DNA of 64,000 nucleotides from Tethya wilhelma. Taxonomy: Eukaryota > Porifera > Demospongiae > Tethyida > Tethyidae. Below the pieces are notes generated by a model, which saw only the letters and a list, made by a program, of their open reading frames with translations, was not told where the DNA came from and made no database searches. Location of the stretch: assembly GCA_964030475.1 (NCBI GenBank), contig CAXIPT010000001.1:23427532-23491531 (forward strand). Direction: 5' to 3'. This document shows, one piece after another, positions 50,473 to 59,200 of the stretch. The translations under genes and the position numbers were made by a program. The number at the start of each line of letters is the position of its first letter. Within the stretch, counting starts at the first letter, position 1.

Positions 50473-52403
50473 TTATTACATAGATAAAACGACTACTGTA
50501 CTAACCCTAGGCGCACATGTGCACCATGGGTTAACTAGTTCAGCTAGATATCCAATATGAGGGTTATTCATATAGTATCTGTGTGGTCTAATAAGATATT
50601 AAGTGGGATAGTGTCCTGCAGTTGCCCTATCACATTTTTACAACCAAGTAGTATCTATAATATAGATAACTTACTAAGGTACTGAGTCTACTCAAAGAGT
50701 TTCTATACTTGCATGCTAGCTTGTGGCCATCCATTTTTTAATAATATTTTCTTGCAAAATTGCTGTATTCTATCTAGTATATTAAAGTTTTATGCATTCA
50801 AAGTTCTAAGAGCACTGTGAGTTTCCAAAGATATTTTGCCATACTGCCATACGACAGTTTAACACTTCGTAATAGATTTATTGATAAGGAGAACTATAGG
50901 CTAAGCTTTTTTGTTTACTATAATAATCACTAAGTTATGATTATAAGATCTGTGGTTTTACTAAATCTAATATGTGCAACTAACTAATGATTTCTGGCAT
51001 CTAACTTGATTTTATTATAATATTTTAATTGATTAGTATAAGTTATACATCTAATGGACCAATCTTACTTAATCAATGTATGAGTTTATACCGTATCATA
51101 GACATTACGTCAATAGCATTTGTGACACCATCCTGGAATTGGCCTCCAAAAAGTTTTCCATCATTCTTTTTGTATGTACTCGTTGACTTCAGCGAAACTG
51201 GTATTTTCTGTTGAGACACATAGTCCTGAACAAGCTGTAAGTAATAGTAATAAGGAAAACTCATCTACAGCAAACTGCAAGCTTGAGGATCTCAAGCATC
51301 ATAAAATTATTATACTTAATGTATTAATACCTACCATTAGCATGCTATTACAGCATTCTTTGGTGTCTGCTTTTAGATATAGCCACATGTTAGAATTTGT
51401 GTACCTCAGTTTGTGATGTTTAATGAGAAAATTCTTGTCAGGATCAACAAGTTCTACTGACAGATTAACAGGATGCGAAACTTCCCTGTTCAACAACTCG
51501 CACCATTTAACCCAAGTATTTGGCTCAAATCCAATATTGAAACCTGCATGCGACTGTTTTTTACCAGTCACTTCATCTCCAGTTTGGCAATCTGAGCACA
51601 AACCTACAATTTAAAATAATTTGGCTCAATATACTTTTTATCAATAACCAAAGTAAAGTAAGAGTCTTCTGTTGGTATTTTATTTCTTTACTAATAGTTA
51701 TTTTTGAGTCACTTCTCAGCATAAAGCACACAAGAAAAGCATTTCACAAACTGTATACAACTATCTTTTACTGAACATACTGTTGAGTTGATGAATAAGC
51801 CCAATCAACTTTTCTTGAATCTCGGTAGTGAGACTAACACCCTCATCCAGCACCATTGTTACTTGGCTTCCAAAGTTAGGAAAATATGGCAATGCCTTTT
51901 GAAATGGAGGATACTCAAATTCTTTCGGTTTCACTGTCAGTGGTACTCGCTCCTCTAACTGATTGAATAACTGAACTGCAAGTGATTGCAGAAAGTTATC
52001 CATAGGATACTTTTTGGATAATTCTTGAATGTCCTTCTTGGCCTTAGGTGGAAGTGATGTAATCTTATACTTAGAGACAAGCAACTGTGCAGCCAGAAAA
52101 TTTTCATTAACAAATGACAATGATTCATTTTCTGGACTTTTGGTTATCCTTTGAAGCACATTTGTAGCAATAGTAGTCGCTTGGCTTAGACTAAGCTCTT
52201 GAGCACATTCTGCACAATCAGATCCTTGTTTGACCAGCTGGCTTACAAGATGACCGAGTTCCTGTTTCCAACCTGGATCGGTAAATGTTTCCTTTCCTGA
52301 CAAAATATTATATTCTTGAGGTGTAGGACCCTGCACGGAGTACACAGTAGCATATGAATCATTATAAGGAGCCTGACTTTTTGTATCCGGCAGCTGCTCA
52401 CTA
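39589..52403 (-). CDS. DyP peroxidase-glycyl radical enzyme fusion
   Basis: Coding exons in transcription order: 52403/52393-51772, 51603-51335, 51234-51092, 49717-49304, 48897-48625, 48568-48425, 48341-48269, 47888-47724, 46707-46606, 46502-46420, 46351-46274, 46203-46065, 45938-45777, 45621-45405, 45327-45170, 44705-44580, 44461-44301, 43333-43190, 42298-42154, 42065-41925, 41811-41686, 41368-41277, 40058-39968, 39783-39589. Every join is GT-AG with matching phase, giving about 1420 codons. The N-terminal 110-150 residues are unassigned, with CAEC and, later, CSDC pairs. Next come the two halves of a DyP-type heme peroxidase, then a glycyl-radical enzyme (PFL-like plus Gly-radical domains) to the stop. 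The ATG was not found: the first exon is open to 52408 without Met, so a short upstream exon is likely. One in-frame TGA lies at 42217-42219. No signal or peroxisomal targeting peptide was seen. Expected in cytosol; substrate unknown. Confidence 0.85.
39858..39912. repeat. AC microsatellite in intron 23
   Basis: About 26 AC repeats with one interrupting T, between exons 39783 and 39968 of the fusion gene. Confidence 0.9.
40733..40770 (+). repeat. End fragment of the GGAATGGGC family
   Basis: AGTAAAAATTTCAAAAAATA followed by AGCAGTGTAGGAATGGGC, the same terminus as at 27.8, 28.8 and 30.4 kb. It lies in intron 22. Confidence 0.6.
40971..41037. mobile_element. Hairpin MITE in intron 22
   Basis: CCAGGCCCTCCCGATTTTTA faces a GGGAGTGGCCTGG block and ends in GAGGCTA. 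It belongs with the family at 24494-24882. Confidence 0.55.
44812..44954. mobile_element. Short TIR element in intron 15
   Basis: CCCTGTGTTGCGTTGTGT at the left is mirrored by ACGCAACGCAACACAATGGG at the right. The interior carries repeated GCAATGC words. Confidence 0.55.
46985..47313 (-). mobile_element. GGCTCCAAC-family MITE in intron 8
   Basis: Minus-sense relative of 13945-14280: GACAAAGCGGAAGCC near the left, CCAGGACAGTTGGAGCC at the right. It explains most of the long intron 46708-47723. Confidence 0.6.
48825..51900 (-). other. DyP-type peroxidase domain of the fusion
   Basis: Spans the end of exon 1 to the start of exon 5. The N half has FNIGFEPNTWVKW and WLYLKAD. The signature GxxDG region reads GGQFQDGVTN (51145-51115), so Asp and the final Gly are kept but the first Gly is Gln. 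The C half has GGTFAFVQFFQF, GRDSTYSE, KRSHIKRARI with the expected heme-ligating His at 49534-49536, and EILRQSLPY with the distal Arg at 49477-49479. It then closes with GLFFVGFD and FLTHVQGRFGGLYYCPN, the usual DyP ending. All heme-pocket residues expected from YfeX-type DyPs are present, so it is probably active. Confidence 0.85.
50120..50530. repeat. Repeat with two AC tracts in intron 3
   Basis: AC tracts at about 50316-50369 and 50414-50470, separated by a short unique stretch with an N at 50370. Flanks (CTCAGGAACTACAAAC, AAAACGACTACTGTACTAACC) match the 22.4-22.6 kb repeat. It sits between exons 49717 and 51092 of the fusion gene. Confidence 0.7.
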
Positions 52404-52890
52404 CTAAGTCACTAGCTATATAAGCAAATGAAAAGTGATACTGAATGCTATTAGGTTAAGTCCATTTTTATTCTTTTGATTGCAAGCTAACAAGACAATT
52501 TGGAAAATAATAATAATGCTCCCAAAATAATGTTAGTTCAGCTTGTTGGTGAACACAGATCAAGCTTTCAAGTTTAGGATATCAATATGCTAGCTGGCTA
52601 GTTGTTTTTTAGCCAAGCAAACGGTCCGAAACTGCTTTCCAATTTTTATCTGTTTACAACTTTCAGGGTTTTGCAATTATTTCATAGTTAAATGGCATGA
52701 CATGTGGTTAGTTTGAAACAATTATATAGAATGTAGATCACTGCCTTGCATGCATTTAGCAGAATGCCATACACTGAAGGACTGAGAAGTGTTTATGTAA
52801 AGATAGGCAGTGCACTTGTGAAAAGCTATATATTACTCCAGGTGGCAAAAACTTACATGGCCAGCTATTTCAGATAAAACAGATATCAAA

Positions 52891-53710
52891 AAACGTAGTT
52901 CCTTTAAAAAGGAACTACGTTGTGGTGTCAAAGTTGGCTCAATACTTTCTAATTCTCTTGAAACTGTGTTCAAAAGTAATTAAATAAGCGCTTACGTACG
53001 TTAGGAGGAAACAATGGCCCAATTACTCAGGGCTCTCGGACCTTCATTATTATTGTATGGAATTTTGTCCAGAGGCATCTGTAGCTCATTTTACGAGGTA
53101 CACAAAGCCTGATTAGTGGGAGATGAAGCATGCATGCAAGATACATCATAGCCTTGATTTTTATATAGAGGACTAAGGAGCTATTAGACGAATTAAATGT
53201 ACGTCTTAGAAGACCAAGCTTTTTGTAGACCTTGGATGTGATGTGCTCAGACCAGCTGAGATTGGAGGTGCAAGTAAAATGCCAAAATCTTTATGCGAGG
53301 AGCAAGAAGAAATAGTAGATTATTATTAATTGAATAGAAGCGATGGCAACTCTATATAATCTCCTACTCACGATCATAAATAAAAGATGGTGTAATCAAT
53401 AATGCGGCGGTAGTGATTTGTATTATGCATATGTAATACAATGTTTAACAAGGTGTACACTGTACACGTTTTGCTGGGACCTATAGCTTCCTTAACCGCC
53501 CAGAGTACGAGTGCATAGGGAAGTTTCTCTGAGTTTCAGGCCTTGCATTTATTTGATAGTCTGTTCCATATATCGGGAGAGCCTTTGAGCATGATATGCC
53601 AGTTTGAAGGCTTAACTTTGGTTTGCTAGATTTTTTTTGTTAAATATTCTGTATTGCCGCCAGGCTCTATGAGACATGCGGCCCATTCCTACTAAGTGTA
53701 CTACCATAAT
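52891..53710 (+). mobile_element. GGAATGGGC-family copy with LINE insert
   Basis: Begins in a short perfect palindrome CGTAGTTCCTTTAAAAAGG plus its mirror, then follows the 29.5 kb copy (TGTGGTGTCAAAGTTGGCTC) and ends GCGGCCCATTCCTACTAAG. It is interrupted around 53100-53450 by unrelated sequence, including an RT fragment. Confidence 0.5.
53180..53290 (-). pseudogene. LINE RT fragment
   Basis: Minus-strand frame CTSNLSWSEHITSKVYKKLG then LLRRTFNSSN. This matches the conserved 'dL.W..Hi......A....G.irR.f' stretch C-terminal to CR1/L2 RT domains. Only about 35 codons remain. Confidence 0.6.
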
Positions 53711-53786
53711 ATGTACAATGTATAGTGTATTATGTTAGAACATGCATGCTTANTATATCAATATATTATATGTTACTAATGTATAG

Positions 53787-54199
53787 GTTCGTTTTGTCAC
53801 TGATCTTCAAGAGCGGAAGAAAATTCTAAAAGCATGCCATAAGGATGCCACGTTAGGCCATATGGGGACCAAGCGGACACTTGCCAGAATCACAGAACGT
53901 TTCATGTGGCCTGGGGTGACAAAAGACGTCAACAAGCAATGAGGAGTCATCTACTGAAATGCCTGCAAAGTGGTCAGATGACAATGTTCCCAACAGTGAG
54001 AATGCGGCATCAAGGTGCACACATTGTTTCTGAAGACTATATAGACATATATTGCTCATGCCGAATGCCCGAGATTCTACCAATGGTACAGTGTTCAACA
54101 TGTCTGGAGTGGTTTCATGTGGCTTGTGAATTGCATGAGGCTATGAACAATTGTAATGTTGAGTGGTCTTGCTGTACATGTACTTGCACATCAAATTAA
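53787..54199 (+). pseudogene. Integrase H2C2 zinc-binding fragment and PHD finger
   Basis: After an AG acceptor, frame 1 gives the His-His half of an integrase-type zinc-binding domain (ACHKDATLGHMGTKRTLARI then FMWPGVTKDV) and stops at TGA 53940. A different frame then encodes a PHD finger (IYCSCRMPEI, VQCSTCLEWFHVACE, WSCCTC), ending TAA 54199. Integrase-type transposases and genes derived from them pair such modules. The missing integrase core and the frame change suggest a decayed or partly mis-sequenced gene; an unseen intron is possible. Confidence 0.55.
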
Positions 54200-54324
54200 T
54201 GTCATTGTATTTTAACAAGAGTATACGTCATGATTTTATGCAGTTGTATATCTATACTCATGCCATGTTCATGCACTTCGAAAGATTTTATAGCAGAACC
54301 ACTGTCAGTAACCACCTATAATAA

Positions 54325-54480
54325 TAATAGAGGGGGGGGACCGTTTACAGTTAAGGGGGACAATGTGTAGCGCTGCAAATGGTCCTATGGGGGACTGTAT
54401 GCAGCACAATAGTTGGTCCGGGGGGACTAAGTATTGCACTGTATATGGTCCGGGGGGACCACGTGTAGGGGGGACGAAAT
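54325..54480. repeat. G-run repeat block
   Basis: Eight or so runs of 5-8 G spaced by 15-35 bases, several inside the small palindrome GGTCCGGGGGGACC. Potential G-quadruplex or transposon-end structure. Confidence 0.65.
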
Positions 54481-54502
54481 TTAGTGTGACAGGCCTGCAG
54501 CG

Positions 54503-54880
54503 CTAGGCCTGAGGCTGTTGAAAAACGATCATCCTGAGCAATGTGTTGGGCAATTTGCTGCTGCACCAATTCGGTAATGAGTTGTGAAAGATGAGGTGGT
54601 ACTGAGGGATTGTCTGTAGAGTCTGTGTTAGTTGTGGACTGCTCCGCAGATTGAGGGGGAGGGTGGAGAAACTCGTACTAGCAAGCGGGCTGCTCATACT
54701 GAGCGCGAACCCGTGAGGACGAGATAGTTCTGTTGCAGGTGTAGGTTCACCACATCTGGGGAGAGTTTCATCAGTTGGTCCATGGACATCTGTGACGGGT
54801 CCACCCTGGGGCACGTGGCCCGCATTCTGTGCTTGTGAAGTAGGTTTCTTAGCTCGTGATGTTTTCTTGGTCTTAGGCAT
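54503..54880 (-). pseudogene. Transposon-type ORF, N-terminal part
   Basis: Opens MPKTKKTSRAKKPTSQAQ, a basic leader, followed by a Ser/Thr/Pro-rich low-complexity region. A shifted frame afterwards gives a helical Gln-rich segment (ITELVQQQIAQHIAQ). The pattern is that of low-complexity N-termini of DIRS/Crypton-type proteins in sponges, but no catalytic domain follows. Low certainty of family. Confidence 0.35.
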
Positions 54881-54881
54881 A

Positions 54882-55000
54882 CTGATAGGCTATTGACGAG
54901 AACAGACTCACTGGCAACTGACAGGCTAGTGACAAGAACAGTCTCACTGGCGAAACACACAAATGACAGGCTATTGACAGGAAACAGACTCACTGCCAAA
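54882..55000. repeat. Three tandem units of about 40 bp
   Basis: GACAGGCTA.TGACA.GAA followed by ACAG.CTCACTGGC, repeated three times immediately upstream (minus sense) of the transposon-type ORF. Confidence 0.6.
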
Positions 55001-55490
55001 ATAAACGTAGAGAGAACGCACTTGACTGTTACGCATGCGTAGTGACCACGAGGTTTATCTAAGTACTGACCTCTGACCCAAGGCAGACAATTAGACCAGT
55101 CCCATGTTAACTGAGGTTTACTACCATAAACCACCATCACAAATAACTAGCAATGACTTCAATTTACTACTCTTGAAATTTGAGCCTGGACACCCTAAGC
55201 GTATTGTCTCAAAATCGCCCTAGAATGGCCCCCCTAGTGAGGCGTGTTCCTTTGAAACGTGCATGGGGGCTCTGCCCCTGGCCTGACCATGAGCTTGAAT
55301 TGGTGCATGCAGAAATGTCATGTTCAGCAAAGTCTTGACTACCGTAAATCGCTAAATTTTCGTGTTAAAAATTTTTCGTGCATTAAATTTTGGTGTTAAA
55401 TAATTTTCATAGTGTCGTCCCGTTAATAATATTATGTCATGCAGTAGTGAACATTTCATATTGAATGATAGGAATGCAGCAGATCCAGAC

Positions 55491-55634
55491 AGAGGAGGTT
55501 CAACACGGTTGACCTTAGCTTGACCTTTTGCAATAGTCCTCCACGTCCTCCATGTGTTCAATACATTATGCGTGCACGTGGAGGACTTTAATTACACAAG
55601 GTCAAGCAAAGGTCAACCGTGTCGAACCTCCTCT
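55491..55634. mobile_element. MITE with GAGGAGGTT termini, second copy
   Basis: AGAGGAGGTTCAACACGG at the left and GTCGAACCTCCTCT at the right, with internal CTCCACGT...ACGTGGAG palindrome. Same family as 7005-7171. Confidence 0.7.
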
Positions 55635-55639
55635 AAGAT

Positions 55640-56217
55640 CAAGATGACCTTAGTAAGAAAATTAAAACTGAATTATCTATAAGTTTAACATCTTGTGTGT
55701 CATTAACACAACTTCCAAGTGCTATACTTGCTCAGCTGAGGAGTCAAGTTCTATGTGTTGTCAAGCCATTTTGTTTGTGTGTGTTCATAATAAGGTATAT
55801 ATAATTTTTTTCCTACTGTGACATATGTAATCCTTTCCCATTTTACAGGGTATACATGCAGTGATCAACTGGTAGTTAGTGTGTTCTGTGTCAACTGACA
55901 GACTCTACTATTATGCAGTGTGTTAGTTTTATGTTAGCATAATTTGTAAATTGAGCAATTGACTGAATTTTTCATATCATGGCCTAACAGCTTTAGAGTA
56001 AACAGCCTGACCACAATGATTGTGACGTAGCTATACAAATAGGAAACTGTGATTACAACCTTAAATGTACTTTCATAATGAGTAGACATGTGGTTATGTA
56101 TAATATTATAACCTCTTATCAGAGTTGTTGGGAAAGTACTATGTTTTTGCAACAAAAAGGTTCAGAATCTATGTATTTTAACCTTTGCAAGAGCCAGACG
56201 TGTTACTGCACTCTAAG
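55640..56217. other. Upstream region of the adhesion GPCR
   Basis: AT-rich; no TATA box at an obvious distance. No gene. Confidence 0.3.
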
Positions 56218-59200
56218 ATGTCGACAATTTGTCAGAGTCTATGCTTGATACTAATAATTTTTCTAACTTTCACGACTTCAAATGGACAAGGCAAGTCAAT
56301 TCATTTATAAGTTACACAACTAATAATTACATTGATGCTTTCATAAACAAATAAATTTCGCATAAGGATATCTGGTAAGAAATAAAATTAATGACTTAAT
56401 AACAATATTAATTTCAGAATACTTTTGCATGATTTAGTGCTTAACATAATTATGCTTTTAATTGTCTGTTAGCAGCACAGATACAAACTGTATATACTAA
56501 GCTCAATACACTGAGACAAAATTATTACCAATGGATGTACATCTACATTATGTATGGATTGACTAAGTGACTATACAATGTCATGTATCTATGCATTATG
56601 ATCTCTATTGTATACAGGTCCAGGTTTCTCCTTGAATGGTGTGAGCTACCCCAACCATGGAGTAGTGCTCCTTGATGATGTGGGAGAAGGTTCGGGAAAT
56701 GCTTTGGAGTGCATATCTGATGACACCAACTGTTGTGATTCAAGTTCTCCTTTCCGTGGGGATTTTTACTTTCCTGAGTTTAGTGGTAATACTGTACCTG
56801 AACAGGATCAGATTGGAAGTAGTGGATACTACATAGATAGGACAGCCGACCGCATTCATCTTAACCGCAGAGGGGGAACTACAGTAAATGGTATCTTTCG
56901 TTGTCGAATAAGTACACTAGCTAATCCTAATGGAGAGGACTTGTACATTGGTGTGCTAGATGAGAGTTCAGGTAACTAATTTAGAAATGAAATGACCACA
57001 CATATAATTGTAAATGTATTATAATTTTTTGTCATAGGTACAGTATGGGAGTCATAATTATAGTTACGATTTAATCATTTTGTATTCCACTTAATTAGGC
57101 TTGCCCTCTGTAAACAGTGTGTTGTATAGTCATACTGAAAGACAATTCACCTGTGAATCTGTTGGTCCTGCTACCACTGTCACTTGGAGGAAGAACTGCA
57201 TGGTTTTACCAAGCAATGCAGACTATCTGCAATCGAAGGTAATCACTAGCACTTGGTGGAGAGGCACATATAGAAACACACTCACCCTTGGTAGTGGAGT
57301 CACTGACACAGACGGAGTCTATACCTGTGCTGTGACCAACAATAGAGGATTTCATTCGAAAATAGTTGGAGTTGGAGGTAATACTAAACCTTCAAGTTAA
57401 GTGATAGGGAAAAAAACATTATAGTATTCTCTCCATGTAGTTGATTACACCCCTGCACTTCTTATCACTGTCTCGATCACTCAAAGTGGCGCACCAGTTA
57501 TCGGTCAATCACACACACTTACATGTTATGCTAATGGAGTGACCACATCACCAGTGTCTTTCCAGTGGATTGGACCAGACAGCAGTACCCTTGGCAGTAC
57601 TACAAACACCCTCACTCTCAATCCTCTCAGTGGTAATGATAGAGGAGAGTACTCATGTATGGTCACTGTAGGAAGTGGAGCTAATACAAGAGTAGGCTGT
57701 GGTGTCCGGATGGTCGGTAAGCTTGCGTACATGTGATAAAGTGTCATAGTGAATGCATGCATAGACTAAGTGACTACTATATAGTACAATGTCATGTATG
57801 CTAGCTCCACAAAGTGTGATCGTTACTGGAGGTACTGTGGTGGCTGGTGGCTCTTTCACCCTTACTTGTTCAGTCCTTGGGGCTCCAGACAACAGTATGA
57901 TCTCCTACAGATGGACCAAAGGCAGAACTACACTCTCTTCATGCACAACAAATGAATGCACCATCTCTGGTGCTCAGGCCGAAGATGCTGGGAATGACTA
58001 TCAGTGCAAAGTTACTGTTAACAGTGCAGGAATGGCCACGTATGCAAGTACAGCAACAGGAACACTCAGAGTGATTTGTAAGAGGATTTAGGTTCACTAT
58101 TTTTATAGATAATAATTGAATGGGATCATGCATAATTTTAACAATAATTATTATAATACAGTATTATTGTTACAGTAACTGTAACAATAAAAATTCAATT
58201 TCATATTTTACTCAGTACCTACCCTAGAGATTACAGTGAGAAAGGATTTGATACAACCATATTATGTTGGACTTCATGGCTTCTCTTTGCATTGTGATGT
58301 TGAAAGGATTGGTGCTGTTGTCTCAGGAGTGACTACTGATATTGTATGGAACAGAGGTAGCAATGTAGTAACCAGTGACAGTCGTATTACTGTGGAAGAT
58401 TTGGAAGAGACTAGGTTGGGACGTGAGTGGAGAAGAGCAGTAACTTTTAACCCCTTGAGTTCCGTAGACAGTGGCTCATACACCTGCATTGCAATCTTTA
58501 GACCAACCACAGCCAATGTCTTTGTTACAAATGGAAGGAGTACAGAAATGACACAACTGAATATTGTCTGTGAGTAAATCTAAATAATGATTATTATTTC
58601 CAAAAACAATCTATTTGAAATTCTTTCAATATTCCTTACATATTGTAGCTCCCACTTTGGATGTTCGTGCATTCAAATCCAACTCAACATCGATTCCAAT
58701 GGACATATTATCTCTCACTTGCACTGCCACTAGTCTTGTGGATGGCGTAGCAACAGCTCTCACTAAAACTTTTGAATGGATAGGCTTTAATCAACCGATA
58801 ATCACCTCTAGTAACTCTAGACTTGGTCAAACTACCAGTACTAGTATAATCACCTTTCAAGCAAGCACAGCTGGCATCAACACTTACACTTGCCGAGTGT
58901 CATTGGATGTTAGGCCAGCTACAGATGTTATTAGTGGGCAGGCCAGTGTAATCATGCAAAGTAGGGAGAATACATGTGACTCCATATAGTGAATAATGTA
59001 TATCTTCTGACAACACATGCTATTTGTTTCCCTTTTAGATGTGTGTCCAATGCTATTCAATGAACAGATTGATTTACAGTTTCCGAACATTACAATTACT
59101 TGGCCAGAGACGGTGATTGGAGACAATGTTTCCTACACATGTCCATGCCAATACCTAACGAGTACAAAGGAGAATAGTTTCAACACAGGGTCCCGTATGT

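Noticed and set aside
50249..50487. Open frames of Cys-Val or Thr-His repeats on both strands
   Set aside because: They are translations of AC/TG microsatellites.
39589..52403. Bacterial contamination or recent horizontal copy as the source of the enzyme
   Set aside because: At least 23 phase-consistent GT-AG introns containing local repeat families show it is resident in this genome. Ancient transfer remains possible.
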